Below, piece after piece: positions 27,144-36,943 of a stretch of 64,000 bases of DNA. The stretch lies in contig NZ_JAFFHZ010000001.1 in NCBI RefSeq assembly GCF_017052585.1, forward strand, positions 372,001 through 436,000, given 5' to 3'. Source of the DNA: Paenibacillus apiarius (lineage in GTDB: Bacteria; Bacillota; Bacilli; Paenibacillales; Paenibacillaceae). The notes under the pieces were generated by a model that was not told the DNA's origin, made no database searches, and was given only the letters and a program-made list of their open reading frames with translations. Made by a program: the position numbers and the translations under genes. The first letter of the stretch is position 1. Every line of letters starts with the position of its first letter.

Positions 27144-28469
27144 TTAAATAATCCCCGTTATGATAGCGATAGTGACGAGAATCATGCTAATTCCCCACAT
27201 CCAGACAAGCGAGTAGCGGATATGACGTCCCATTTCCAGTCCGGCTAAACCTAACGCAAGCCAGAGAGCTGGTGAAAGCGGACTCACAAACGTGCCGACG
27301 ATATTTCCGATAACCATGGCGTACGCAGTGGATAAAGAAGCGACCCCGAAGCTGGCGGCAATCTGATCGACCACGGGCAGCAGCGCAAAGTAGTACGCAT
27401 CCGTGCTTAATATTAAATCAAACGGCACGCCCAACAAACCGACGATGATATGCAGGTAAGGCGCAATGCTTCCCGGAAGCACCTTAACGGCGTCATTGGC
27501 AATGGCATGGAGCATTCCGGTCCCGTTTAGTATTCCTAAAAATAAGCCGGCCGCAAGAATGATTGACGCCATGGTGAGAGCATTGGGCGCATGCGCGCGC
27601 AATCTCTCCATCTGATCATTTACTTTGAAGAAGTTAAGCGGCAACGCAATACTTACCCCAATCATGAAAGCCAAGCCTGCCGGGATGATCCCGGCGACAA
27701 GCACGCCAACTACCGTTAATGCCAAGCAAGCATTGATCCAAAGCAATTTAGGACGGGCCAGCGCGTTTTCCTGCTCCGGCTTGACGTAAGCAGTCTGTCT
27801 TTCGACCGCCGCTTCAAGAGATGCCGCAACCTCTAACGAACCATAATTTCTGGTGATTCTTCTCTTTTCCCTTATGCCTAGAAGAACGGCTAAAGCAATC
27901 ATGAGAATCATGCCTATGATTTGGATGGGGATAAGCGGCTTCCATAATTCCGTGACATCCGTTTCCAAGACGGTTGCCGTTCGCCCCAGAGGACCGGCCC
28001 ACGGAATCATATTCATGATACTTGCGCTTCCCCCAACTAATAGGAGCAACAAATACGGATTCATTTGTAAGCGCTTGTAAACGGGTAAAAGCGCAGGAAT
28101 GGTAATTAAAAAGGTCGAAGCGCCCGATCCGTCTAAATGGGCAATCGCTGCCACCACAACGGTTCCGACACTAACGGTGATTACGCTTCCGCGTGAAACA
28201 GCGACCATTTTATTAATTAGCGGATCAAACAGTCCAACGTCCTGCATAATGCCAAAAAAGATAATCGCAAAAATAAACATAATCGCGACATGGATAACCG
28301 AGCTTACGCCGTTTCCAAAGAAGCTGCCGATTTCCGAGAAACGATAACCCGCTATTAATGCGCCAAGTATCGGTGGTATCACCATGGCGACGATCGGAGT
28401 CACTTTTCCGCTAATCAGCAATGCGACAATAATTAAAATCGTAATCAGACCAATCAAACTAAGGCTCAA
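27144..28469 (-). CDS. CitMHS family citrate/H+ symporter
   Basis: A membrane protein of about 441 residues with some 12 hydrophobic segments and the CitMHS landmarks AIAHLDGSGASTFLITIPALLP, SIMNMIPWAGPLGRTATVL and LILSTDAYYFALLPVVDQIA. The family imports citrate complexed with Mg2+ or Ca2+. The start is a TTG at 28469 with AAAGGGGAT seven bases upstream; a longer frame to 28523 lacks such a site. The citrate-type two-component system lies directly upstream on the same strand, a Bacillus citST-citM-like arrangement, so the gene is probably induced by external citrate. Confidence 0.88.
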   Translation of the reverse strand: MSLSLIGLITILIIVALLISGKVTPIVAMVIPPILGALIAGYRFSEIGSFFGNGVSSVIHVAIMFIFAIIFFGIMQDVGLFDPLINKMVAVSRGSVITVSVGTVVVAAIAHLDGSGASTFLITIPALLPVYKRLQMNPYLLLLLVGGSASIMNMIPWAGPLGRTATVLETDVTELWKPLIPIQIIGMILMIALAVLLGIREKRRITRNYGSLEVAASLEAAVERQTAYVKPEQENALARPKLLWINACLALTVVGVLVAGIIPAGLAFMIGVSIALPLNFFKVNDQMERLRAHAPNALTMASIILAAGLFLGILNGTGMLHAIANDAVKVLPGSIAPYLHIIVGLLGVPFDLILSTDAYYFALLPVVDQIAASFGVASLSTAYAMVIGNIVGTFVSPLSPALWLALGLAGLEMGRHIRYSLVWMWGISMILVTIAIITGII

Positions 28470-28639
28470 TATGATATCCCCTTTCCGTGATAGCCGCGTT
28501 TCACACGTAACCTCATTCCGCATCGTATGAATGCGTTTACAATTCGGTGTACAGCATAATCCTTTTTAGATTAGTATGAAATTTATCACAGATGAAGGGG
28601 AGGATAAATATTGTGAACATAAAAACAATATTACTCATT

Positions 28640-29359
28640 TTAATGATTTTGTTCATAAGTTTCACAGATGATATATCTTCGTTCCGGCCTTCCTACCGTG
28701 CCATAGATGAGCTTCGTTTTTACCATTTTTAGAGAAACTAAATATTCTAAATAACGCCGCGCAGTTGAACGGCTGATACCTAGATCGGAGCTTAATTCAA
28801 CAGCCGTAATTCCGTCCATTTCTGTTGTTGTGAATACGCGATGAATCTTGTCCAACGTAATCGAGTCAATTCCTTTCGGGAGAGCGGCCTCGCCCCTTGC
28901 AGAAGAATCAGGACGATGCAAGCCGAATAAAGCGTCGATGTCGCCTTGCTCCATTTCCTTTTTGGAATACAGGATACTCCGGTGTTCTTTATATTTTAAC
29001 AGGGTTTGACTGAAGCGCTCCTCGTCTACAGGCTTAACGATATAATCAAACACCCCGCCGCGGAGAGCTTCCTGAATCGACCTTGCTTCCTTGTCCGCCG
29101 TGACGATGATGATGTCGGCTTCCTGGCAGGACTGGCGAATCTCCCACAATAAGTTCATCCCTTCCACATCGGGGATGTATACATCCAATAAAATAATATC
29201 CGGAATCGCTGCGCTGCTTTCCATATACTCCAGCGCTTCTTTTCTGCTCTTGGCTATGTATTGAACGGCAAAGCCGGCTGTTTTCTCAACATATTGCCGA
29301 TGAATATCAGCTACTCTAAAATCATCCTCGATAATCAGCACCGAAAATAGGTCCTTCAC
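28640..29359 (-). CDS. CitT/DcuR-type response regulator
   Basis: About 239 residues. The receiver domain has the acidic pair IEDD, the phosphoacceptor in DIILLDVYIPD (Asp59) and the lysine in FDYIVKPVDEERF. The C-terminal DNA-binding part, TAVELSSDLGISRSTARRYLEYL, is the winged helix of the CitB/DcuR group. The GTG start at 29359 overlaps the kinase stop codon by four bases (GTGA) and has AAGGGG upstream, so translation is probably coupled to the kinase. It should activate the citrate transporter gene next to it. Confidence 0.92.
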   Translation of the reverse strand: MKDLFSVLIIEDDFRVADIHRQYVEKTAGFAVQYIAKSRKEALEYMESSAAIPDIILLDVYIPDVEGMNLLWEIRQSCQEADIIIVTADKEARSIQEALRGGVFDYIVKPVDEERFSQTLLKYKEHRSILYSKKEMEQGDIDALFGLHRPDSSARGEAALPKGIDSITLDKIHRVFTTTEMDGITAVELSSDLGISRSTARRYLEYLVSLKMVKTKLIYGTVGRPERRYIICETYEQNH

Positions 29360-30984
29360 GACGATCCCCTTCCGTCCTTTGGTATAACGATCATAAAGCA
29401 AGCTCCTCCGAGCTCCCCTTCCCCCTCTTCTAGTAAAATCTCGCCGCCAACGCCATTCAGCATCAGCTTCGTAAGAGCCAGGCCTGTTCCTCTATGCCTG
29501 CCCTGCTTCCTTGAAAATCCTTGCTCAAAGATGCGAGCGATATCCTTCTCGGCTACCCCCGAACCCGAATCTTCAATCTCAAAAATGCAATCGTCTCCCA
29601 TATCCGTAAAAAAGATGGAAACCTTGCGCAGACCGTCTTCCTTTTGGTTTACCGACTCCAATGCATTTTCGATCACATTGCCCAGCGCGGTTAACAGCGC
29701 ATCCTGCTTCCCCTCTGAAAATGGCTCATCCAACCTGCTGTCGGGATGAATAACCATAGAAATGCCAAGCTCATTGGCCTGGTTGAACTTCCCTTGCAAT
29801 AAGGCCTGAATTAGAGGATCGGCTACCTTTTCCGATAAAAACGTTAATCTGGCTTGCTGGATATTGCTTTCTTTCTTAATAAAATCGATTACCTCCATAG
29901 TTCGATTATTTTGTACCAGCCCAAGTATGATATGCAGTTTATTGGAGTACTCATGCGTCTGCGCCCGCTGCGTATTCGCATATTGTTTTATTCTAGAAAG
30001 CTCCTCAGTCACGGTTTCCAGCTCTGTTTTTTTGCGGAACGTATAGACAATCCCCGTGAATGCGTCTTCCCTTACAATGGGGGTCTGATTGACGAGCACG
30101 ACATCTTCGCCCAGCACCATTTCCCGGTTAACCAATCGGCTTCTGTGCTTTGCATTCGTATCCGTATTTAGCGAAGGAACAATCTCATTAAGGGATGCGC
30201 CCGCATAATTCATTTGTTTCTGCGCCATTTGCGTGAACAGAATATCTTTGGCCGCTTTATTAATCGCCGTAATGGCCCCATGATTATCCACGGCAATAAT
30301 TCCTTCATGCGTAGACTGCAAAATCGCCTCTTTCTGAAGATACAAATGAGAAATCTCCTCGGGCTCCATATTATGCAATAATCTTTTGATATAAGAAGCA
30401 ATAAAGATAGCTCCAGAAATGCCGAATAGAATAATCATGCTTAAGGTTATCCAGAGTGATTTGCTTTGGTCCGCAACGATTCGATGCACATCATTATTGA
30501 GAAAACCGACCGACACGACCCCCACGATCTTCCCTTCATCGGAAATGGGCACCTTTCCCCGAATCGATAACCCCAGCGTTCCTTCTTTCTTCGATACATA
30601 GGACTCGCCGTGAAGCAAGGCCCTGTCATTATCGCTCCCTACCATTTTCTCTCCGATAATGTTCGGATTGGGATGGGATTGTCTAATTTCTTCCGTGTTC
30701 CCAACAACAATAAATTCGGCTCCTGAATTCTGCTGTATCGGCTGAACAATAGCTTGAATCACCAAATAGGGCTCTTCCAATTGAAACGCTTCTTTAATTT
30801 CCGGTATATTCGCGACACTATGCGCAAGACTTAAGGCTCTTTTTCCTGTTTGATCCTCCGTCATATTCCATATAAAACGTTCCAGAAATACAGCAAAAAT
30901 AGTGCATATTCCAATAATCAATAAACTGATAAGCAAGATCATCTTCAGGCGCAAATTGCATTTAATATTGGAAAACCGCTTCAT
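29356..30984 (-). CDS. CitS/DcuS-type sensor histidine kinase
   Basis: A 542-residue membrane kinase: TM helix at about 13-35, extracytoplasmic sensor domain (about 36-175, with HPNPNIIGEKMVGSD, the CitA-type sensing fold), TM helix near 178-198 and a PAS domain (HEGIIAVDNHGAITAINKAAKDIL). The phosphorylated His is in AQTHEYSNKLHIILGLVQN and the ATPase in NVIENALESV, EDSGSGV and HRGTGLALTK. The class senses citrate or C4-dicarboxylates outside the cell. It is followed with overlap by its response regulator and then by the CitMHS transporter. Confidence 0.93.
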   Translation of the reverse strand: MKRFSNIKCNLRLKMILLISLLIIGICTIFAVFLERFIWNMTEDQTGKRALSLAHSVANIPEIKEAFQLEEPYLVIQAIVQPIQQNSGAEFIVVGNTEEIRQSHPNPNIIGEKMVGSDNDRALLHGESYVSKKEGTLGLSIRGKVPISDEGKIVGVVSVGFLNNDVHRIVADQSKSLWITLSMIILFGISGAIFIASYIKRLLHNMEPEEISHLYLQKEAILQSTHEGIIAVDNHGAITAINKAAKDILFTQMAQKQMNYAGASLNEIVPSLNTDTNAKHRSRLVNREMVLGEDVVLVNQTPIVREDAFTGIVYTFRKKTELETVTEELSRIKQYANTQRAQTHEYSNKLHIILGLVQNNRTMEVIDFIKKESNIQQARLTFLSEKVADPLIQALLQGKFNQANELGISMVIHPDSRLDEPFSEGKQDALLTALGNVIENALESVNQKEDGLRKVSIFFTDMGDDCIFEIEDSGSGVAEKDIARIFEQGFSRKQGRHRGTGLALTKLMLNGVGGEILLEEGEGELGGACFMIVIPKDGRGSS

Positions 30985-31095
30985 GACTTCCTACTCCTAA
31001 AAGTTGAAATAATAATATTTTAGTTATGGTTAAATAATCCCATTATATCATTATCCTATTTTAGTAAAAACCGGATGCAGATGTTCTCACGCAAA

Positions 31096-31130
31096 AAAGG
31101 CTTACTCCTATTCAAGTGGAATAAGCCTTT
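31096..31130 (-). terminator. Terminator of the glycosyltransferase gene (shared hairpin family)
   Basis: A 13-bp stem (31096-31108 with 31118-31130, one G:U pair) is followed on the minus strand by six T. Its sequence, GGCTTACTCC with its complement, is the same family as the hairpins that close the Rhs toxin modules between 40 and 53 kb. Confidence 0.8.
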
Positions 31131-31196
31131 GAGCTTTGTTTATTATATAAATTAATGACGCAGAGCGGTTGCCATTACAGCCTACGATTTAGGCAA

Positions 31197-32432
31197 TTAG
31201 GTAGGAATGGGCCCTGATTGAGCCTTTCCAACAACATTCATGACCATCTCCGCGGCTCGCTCATATCCGCCAGCTTGACGCAGAGATTCGCCGATGGCGC
31301 GGGCATGCTGCTTGTAGGACGATTGATTCAATACTTCCAAGAGCGCATTTCTCAACACGGCTGGCGTAAGCTCGTCCTTATCCACAATAACCCCAGCACC
31401 AAGCTTCTGCACTTGCTGTGCCACCATAGGCTGATCAGACGTTAAAGGAATCATGACTAGCGGAACATCGTAATATAGGGCTTCGCTTGTGCTGTTCATG
31501 CCGGCATGTGTAATAAAGGCATCGACCTGCTGCAGCACTTCCAACTGCGGCAAATACGGCTTCACGATGAAGTTGTCGGGAATATGGCCTGCGAGCGGCT
31601 CCATATCCGTATCTTTGCCCGAGGATAAAATAAACTGAATCGGTTCATTGCGAAAAGCCTCGAAGCAAAGCTTATAGAAGTCAATGTTATTGTTCAAAAT
31701 GCTTCCCAGCGAAATATAGACGGCATGGGCATAGGGAAGCTGATCCCGCTCCAACGAAAAATCGGGTGCATCGGTGCGAGGTGCGATGGAGGAACCGGTG
31801 AACACATAGCTGTCGTCCAGTTTCTCCACCTGTGGTTGAAAATAACGGCTTGTATGCACGATCTTTAACCGTCCATAGGCCTTGAAAATATCATCGATGT
31901 CAGGTGCGGACAGTTGGTAACGATCAGCTAATTGCCGCGCTGTGTTCATCGTTGTCTCATAGATGGATTGTATCTCTTCATCATCCAGCCCATCCACGTC
32001 ATGTTCAGATCCGAGCGGCTTCACGAAAGCAAATGAGGTGATGGAGCATACTGCGGGGATGCCGAGCCTCTCCGCGATCATTTGACCGCCCCAACCTATT
32101 AAGTAATCATAAATCAAATAGTCGTAAGAATCCTGTTCGGTCAATGCGAAAACTTCCGGTATGACGGGCTCGATAAAGCCGCGCAGCACGAACTGGATAA
32201 ATTGATAGGGATGCTTATATATAATTGGCTTTAATACCGGATCATCCGCGAATGATCCTCTGGCGTAAATGTAAGTCAAGACTTTCGCTCCAGTTGCTTC
32301 TATCCGTTTGCGATATTCTTCCGTGCACACATAAGTGACTTCTTCGCCGCATTTCACCAACTGTTGAACCAATCCCAACGATGGATTGACATGTCCTTCA
32401 GCAGGAGTGATGACAACCAATACACGTGCCAA
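31197..32432 (-). CDS. MGT/UGT-type glycosyltransferase (YjiC/YdhE-like)
   Basis: A GT1 enzyme of about 411 residues. The N-terminus RVLVVITPAEGHVNPSLGLVQ is the acceptor-side Rossmann fold with the catalytic His. The C-terminus includes VYISLGSIL, QVDAFITHAGMNSTSEALYY (nucleotide-sugar binding) and PLVMIPLTSDQPMVAQQVQKLGAG. Relatives glycosylate macrolides, flavonoids or other small hydrophobic molecules using UDP-glucose, often for detoxification. The start is a TTG at 32432 after GGAGGTGG; the open frame upstream to 32612 belongs to the broken transporter. The adjacent dead MFS pump suggests a former export/resistance pair. Confidence 0.88.
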   Translation of the reverse strand: MARVLVVITPAEGHVNPSLGLVQQLVKCGEEVTYVCTEEYRKRIEATGAKVLTYIYARGSFADDPVLKPIIYKHPYQFIQFVLRGFIEPVIPEVFALTEQDSYDYLIYDYLIGWGGQMIAERLGIPAVCSITSFAFVKPLGSEHDVDGLDDEEIQSIYETTMNTARQLADRYQLSAPDIDDIFKAYGRLKIVHTSRYFQPQVEKLDDSYVFTGSSIAPRTDAPDFSLERDQLPYAHAVYISLGSILNNNIDFYKLCFEAFRNEPIQFILSSGKDTDMEPLAGHIPDNFIVKPYLPQLEVLQQVDAFITHAGMNSTSEALYYDVPLVMIPLTSDQPMVAQQVQKLGAGVIVDKDELTPAVLRNALLEVLNQSSYKQHARAIGESLRQAGGYERAAEMVMNVVGKAQSGPIPT

Positions 32433-32499
32433 ATTCTCCACCTCCGATAATGGATATCTACATGACATCATTTTGTATAAGGAAGCTTGTGCATTTGTA

Positions 32500-33140
32500 C
32501 TTCCTGTTTGATTAAGAGATGACTGTGGAACGTTGCGAGCCTCCGTTGCAATGCGGAGAGAAGCGAGCAAGCTCAGAATGACGAAGCATAGCTGGAGAGA
32601 CAATGCCAGCATGACTCCGGTGAAGATCCCTCGTTAACGCGAGTGCTGTTCCTGCCCAATCGGATATTCTGCCTAACCCGGTTAGCAGGATGCTTGTTCC
32701 AACAGCGAGCTGTATGGCGTATATTTCTTTGTTACTATCTTGTATAGCGGATGTCTTAGGTGCGGGTATGTTGTGAAAGGAAGGAGTCCCATACTTAGCG
32801 CAAACGCAATGAACGGAAGCAAAATGCGACTGATAATCAGCCAAAATGGTCGTTCGAAGTAAGTCTGGGTATCGTGCAACACTGCAGTATACACAGGTGA
32901 TGAGGACGACAGCACCAAAGCCTTGCAAGGCTCTTTCCGCAATCAGCATATACATATGAAGGGAAAGCGCGCTGAAATGGATGCCTTACAAACGTTGCGC
33001 AATCGCAGGGGCAATCGTTGTAATGACTAGACCCTCGGATGCTGCGGGAGTCACAATCAACATGATGCCGATGTTCAACGCTCGATACTGGGGATGGAAA
33101 AATCCCTGTCTTTTCCGCGCTTATTTCTTTTATACCTCCT
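32500..33140 (-). pseudogene. MFS transporter remnant
   Basis: Pieces of a major facilitator protein are spread over different minus-strand frames: ALNIGIMLIVTPAASEGLVI and TTIAPAIAQRL (first helix region), then IAERALQGFGAVVLITCVYC (a typical RALQG-type helix 3/4 region) and later hydrophobic bits. Stops and frame changes make a full protein impossible, and the total is too short for 12 helices. It lies immediately upstream of the glycosyltransferase on the same strand. Limits are approximate. Confidence 0.6.
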
Positions 33141-33356
33141 TAGTTTAGTAGTTGTTTCAACAATACTCGTCATAGCAACTATTTGTTAAAAAAAGAGACA
33201 TAACCAAAGTATCACGGTACTACTCAATGGTATGTCCCTTTCCCTGTCCAATACAGTTGCTATGACTATTATATTCATGACCACTATTTATGTCAATACC
33301 TGTAAAACAAGCTTCACCAATTTTCTTGCCGCTTGATCCAGAGGTTGCCTTTCCAT

Positions 33357-33386
33357 ATTGCAATGTTCGACATTGCAATGTTCGAC
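33357..33386. repeat. Tandem 15-bp duplication
   Basis: ATTGCAATGTTCGAC occurs twice head to tail (33357-33371, 33372-33386). The gap around it (33141-33512) holds no gene. A hairpin near 33190-33235 probably terminates nearby transcripts. Confidence 0.8.
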
Positions 33387-33512
33387 CAGCGCTGTCCCCC
33401 GTCGTCTACTTGGGCGGTTAACTTAATTGTAACAATATATAACAACCCTTATGCAATGAGGTAACAGCAGCTATGCTACGATGACCTTAACCCGAAGAAA
33501 AGGAGGCTAACG

Positions 33513-33798
33513 AATGCTACAAACGCTATTGCGAAAACCAAGCCTAGCGTCGTCGTGATGGAAGAACGCTCATTTGTCAAAAGCGATAGCTCAACAAAAC
33601 CTGCATGAGTTCAAACCCCAACTACAGTACAAGTGCGAAAAGTATGGTATTCGCTTTGCAAAAGCTGACAAATGGTATCTTTCCTCTAAAACCTGTTCCT
33701 GTTGCGGATACGTAAAAAAAGACTTGAGACGATCAGACAGGATTCGGAGCATCCATAGGACACCGTTTACGGTTGTCATCCCCCGATTTAGCAAGTAG
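33513..33798 (+). pseudogene. IS200/IS605-type TnpB remnant
   Basis: Fragments of a TnpB RNA-guided nuclease: NAIAKTKPSVVVMEERS in one frame, then (after a frame change near 33570) LSKAIAQQNLHEFKPQLQYKC, YGIRFAKADKWYLSSKTCSCCGYVKKDL. The latter carries the CxxC half of the zinc finger that ends TnpB proteins. The second CxxC and final RuvC Asp are missing, and the tail is unrelated. It is a dead relic 19 bases before the hemolysin start, a sign that the toxin gene sits in mobile-element debris. Confidence 0.75.
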
Positions 33799-33816
33799 AA
33801 GAATGGAGTGGAACAT

Positions 33817-34788
33817 ATGATAAAAAAGAAAAAAAGGTCACAAATATTTTTTAAAAGTATAACAGCGGTTGCTATTTTACTAGGTTCTCTAACATTAAAT
33901 GGAACATCTATCTCTGCACAAGTAGCGAAAAATTCTCCAATCGATATTGGACAAGGCGCAAAGGTATATAATAACTTATCTACAAAGTTTGGCAATGAAA
34001 AAATAAAAACCTCTCTTTCTGTTTCCTTTATTGACGATCCCCATAGTAATAAACAAATTGCAGTCATTACTACAGAAGGAAGCAACATTGATGCGGACAG
34101 AAAGATCTCTTTTCCTGATCAGGATACGTATAAAGGGTATTATAGAGCGACATTACATTGGGCATCTTCTTATCGGATAGCAATGGAATTAAACGGAAAT
34201 GGGGATTTTTTCAAGGTATCTCCTACGAATACAATTGATAAAAAAACGGTATCATCTACCATTGGATATACCATTGGCGGTGCAATAGGCAGTATCCCGA
34301 ATAGCAGTAATAATTGGTCAACCTCCGTTTCTTATGAACAAACAGACTACAAAACGAATTTAAGAACCGATACCAATAAAAAAGTTGAATGGACGGTTCC
34401 TTTTGTTTCTGCTATGAATCAAGGATGGGGACCGTATAATAGGGATTCATTTACTGTTACTTATGGTAATGAGCTTTTTAGTAAATCTCGTAACGGCCAA
34501 GTTTGGGCAAAAGATAATTTTCTTTCTAGCGATCAGATGCCTGCTTTAGCGGCTTATAGCTTTTCTCCTGCAGTTGTCGCCGTTGTCATTGCAGATAAAT
34601 TTGATTCCTCTTCTGAATTAACTGTACATTTAGGAAGAACGCAAGATAGTTATAAGCTACAATGGCATAATGAACTATTTGGTCTTGGTTATTGGGCAGG
34701 AAGCAATGAAAAAGACACCTCCCATTCAACCTTTACTACAAAATATATACTTGATTGGAAAAATCATAAATTAGTAGAGAAAAACTAA
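33817..34788 (+). CDS. Secreted beta-barrel pore-forming toxin, alpha-hemolysin/leukocidin family
   Basis: A 323-residue protein with a lysine-rich signal peptide (residues 1-35, cleavage near SISA-QVA). The mature chain of about 288 residues is close to staphylococcal alpha-hemolysin. The C-terminal rim and cap motifs are clear: NQGWGPYNRDSFTVTYGNELF, RNGQVWAKDNFL, FSPAVVAVVIADK, SYKLQWHNELF and TTKYILDWKNHKLVE. The glycine/serine-rich stretch around GYTIGGAIGSIPNSSNNWS is where the membrane stem of the family lies. Nearest known types are Bacillus cereus hemolysin II, CytK and clostridial beta-toxin; the exact subgroup is not settled. The start ATG has GGAG eight bases upstream. The AT-rich composition contrasts with neighbours and suggests acquisition. 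Confidence 0.92.
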   Translation: MIKKKKRSQIFFKSITAVAILLGSLTLNGTSISAQVAKNSPIDIGQGAKVYNNLSTKFGNEKIKTSLSVSFIDDPHSNKQIAVITTEGSNIDADRKISFPDQDTYKGYYRATLHWASSYRIAMELNGNGDFFKVSPTNTIDKKTVSSTIGYTIGGAIGSIPNSSNNWSTSVSYEQTDYKTNLRTDTNKKVEWTVPFVSAMNQGWGPYNRDSFTVTYGNELFSKSRNGQVWAKDNFLSSDQMPALAAYSFSPAVVAVVIADKFDSSSELTVHLGRTQDSYKLQWHNELFGLGYWAGSNEKDTSHSTFTTKYILDWKNHKLVEKN

Positions 34789-34860
34789 GTAAACTATGGA
34801 AAGGTCGGAGTTCATCTCCACCATCTGCGACATAAATACTGTCGAGAATTAGTCGGATCT

Positions 34861-34899
34861 GAAAACGGGGATCGCAAATGAGGCGAATCTCCCGTTTTC
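34861..34899 (+). terminator. Terminator of the hemolysin gene
   Basis: A stem of about 12 bp with a one-base bulge (34861-34872 with 34887-34899), followed by TTTGGTTT, lies 72 bases after the hemolysin stop. Confidence 0.65.
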
Positions 34900-35008
34900 T
34901 TTGGTTTACTTCAAATTCCTATTGAATCGATCCATCACATCTCGCTCTGATTTATCCCCTACGAGGTGACTGAAGCACCCCTTAGAATAGACATTGGCCC
35001 CCCCTAGG

Positions 35009-35865
35009 TTACTCCGTGAACTGTGACCCGAGAGATGATGACTTTTCTGGAACTCGTTTATAACCTAATATTTCAGCAGCAACATCTGCCTCTTTATCAG
35101 TCCGATGCGGTCCATTAGGAGGTCAACTCTTTTTCGCTGGGGTCCATTTCCCTGTTTTATTATTGTAATCACTAGTTCTTTGTTGCTTACGTATATAATA
35201 TCCACCATAAGCATCATTACCCGTCTCCTCATAAGGCCCTTCCTTCTTGCCGCCACCACCACATCCAACAGACTGGCTGCTGTACCCGCTCGGGTCCACG
35301 TAATTAATTGGGTTGTTCCCGACATAGGCGTACAAATTCAGACCGTCGCCGCGGTACTCGTCCTCTTGCGTAAAACGGGCAATTACAGGGTTATAGAACC
35401 GTGCGCGCAGGTAATACTGCTCCATCGTGTGGTCATACCGCTCGCCCGCATAGCGGAAGCGGTTCGGGATGCCTTCTGTGAGGGATAGGGTGCGACCGAA
35501 CGCGTCGTACTCATAGCTGTTTACAATACCGCCGAGGCGGTTCGGGATGTGCGCGACATCGCCGTGCTGGTTGTTCAGGTAGTAGTAGGAATCTCCTCTG
35601 CCATCTACCTGCGCGAGCCATTCATGGCCACGGACATAGGATGCCTTGACGTTATGATCCCCGTCCAACTCATTGACCATGTTCCAGCCGTCGTACACGA
35701 AGCGGCTGGTAACGCCGTTCTCGCGAAGGCCGCTGCGCAGACCCTCGGGGTCGTAGAAGTGGCGGATATCACTGCCATCCGGCTTCTCCACCTTGGCGCC
35801 GATTGAACGCGTCGTACGAAAAGGTGGCAGTGCTGCTTTCGGTCTGTTTTGTCAAGTAGGACTTA
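35009..35865 (-). pseudogene. Dead Rhs module with Ntox21-like toxin remnant (distal end of array)
   Basis: About 670 bases are nearly identical to the 3' core of the full-length Rhs gene, from TYSYDAFNR-like sequence at 35830 to INYVDPSGYSSQ and the CGGGGKKEGP linker. A 2-base loss after the YDAFNR site shifts the frame. The tip continues GGYYIRKQQR, NKTGKWTPAKKS, stop, then PHRTDKEADVAAEILGYKRVPEKS and ends at 35009. This is the same toxin type as the tip of the full-length gene at 54.7 kb but lacks its GGVWKM part. No immunity gene follows. Confidence 0.8.
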
Positions 35866-36059
35866 GACCTATGCCCCTCTACCTTTTTGCCTTTCAGACA
35901 ATTCTCAATGCAGACAACTTTAGCGATCTATGTCGTATTTGATGCAGTAGTCGTTTACATTCCGTATAAGGGAAATGCGTACACCTTATAAATAATATTC
36001 GTTGTTCTCCTTTTAAATTAGGCGATGTTTTAAAACAATGTTGAAATTAAATAACTTTT

Positions 36060-36084
36060 AAGGGAAGCCATTTTGACTTCCCTT
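36060..36084 (-). terminator. Terminator of the alpha/beta hydrolase gene
   Basis: An 8-bp perfect stem AAGGGAAG/CTTCCCTT (36060-36067 with 36077-36084) lies 50 bases after the hydrolase stop on the minus strand, with AT-rich flanks. Confidence 0.6.
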
Positions 36085-36131
36085 AATTCGCTTTTAAAGA
36101 AATTTATACATCAATCATTTTTTATTATCAT

Positions 36132-36842
36132 TTAACGTACGTAAATATGTTTTTTCAGCCATTGTCTGAAATACTGCAACTGTTCCTCAGAATGGAAATA
36201 GTGTTCTCCATTCTCCATTACTTGCAAATTACAGTTAAAACGTTTTTGAAATTCAGATACAACGTCAAACTCACATAAGTTATCTTCTGAACCATAGAGA
36301 ATTGAAGTTGGATTATTCCAAGCAACAATGGGATGTTCTTTCACATAACAGTAGTAATCCCAATAGAGAGTTTGTCCAATAGGTGTAGAAATTTCTTTCT
36401 CTATTTTTAGTCTACTCTCACTTACGTTAAACCATGTCATCATATTATTTATGATACGTTCCATATTTACCACAGGAGAGAGAAACAAACACTGCTTCAA
36501 CGGCTCATGGCTATATTCTAATAGGCTAAAATATGCTCCCATGCTACAAGCAAAAATGCTTATATTATTTGATAACGATTTTGCATAGGTCATAATTGTA
36601 TTAAGGTCTTGAACACAGTTTTGAACTTTGCAAAGATAAGTATCATCCTTACGGTCACCATGTTGAGGTAAATCAAAACTAAGCACTTGATAACCTACTG
36701 CTGTTGCTTCTTCTGCAAATACAATAATCGAGTCATCTGCCTTATTTGACATGTTACCATGCACCACCACAAATAACTTATCTGATTTGTCACCCCACAA
36801 AATTGCTGGAATGTTTTCTATTTTAAAATTATTTTTTATCAT
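36132..36842 (-). CDS. Alpha/beta hydrolase
   Basis: A 236-residue cytoplasmic protein with the alpha/beta-hydrolase pattern: KLFVVVHGNM (oxyanion loop), YQVLSFDLPQHGDRK, the nucleophile elbow IFACSMGAYFSLL (Ser in A-C-S-M-G), SILYGSEDNLCEFDVV (acid) and MENGEHYFHSEEQL (His). It resembles small esterase or thioesterase-like hydrolases of the S33/BAAT type. Low GC and its place among toxin modules suggest a passenger gene. It could protect against a toxin or act on its own; nothing decides this. It has its own terminator. Confidence 0.8.
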   Translation of the reverse strand: MIKNNFKIENIPAILWGDKSDKLFVVVHGNMSNKADDSIIVFAEEATAVGYQVLSFDLPQHGDRKDDTYLCKVQNCVQDLNTIMTYAKSLSNNISIFACSMGAYFSLLEYSHEPLKQCLFLSPVVNMERIINNMMTWFNVSESRLKIEKEISTPIGQTLYWDYYCYVKEHPIVAWNNPTSILYGSEDNLCEFDVVSEFQKRFNCNLQVMENGEHYFHSEEQLQYFRQWLKKHIYVR

Positions 36843-36943
36843 TACAATTTATCCTCCATGAAATATAAATAATTCGTCATTCCAAATATTACAAATGTAT
36901 ATACCTAAATAAATATTGGCTCTCTTTCTTTAAAATCTGTTAT

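Noticed and set aside
32512-32955. A 147-codon minus-strand frame as a separate gene.
   Set aside because: Only part of it resembles an MFS helix region; it is one frame of a decayed transporter with the remainder in other frames.
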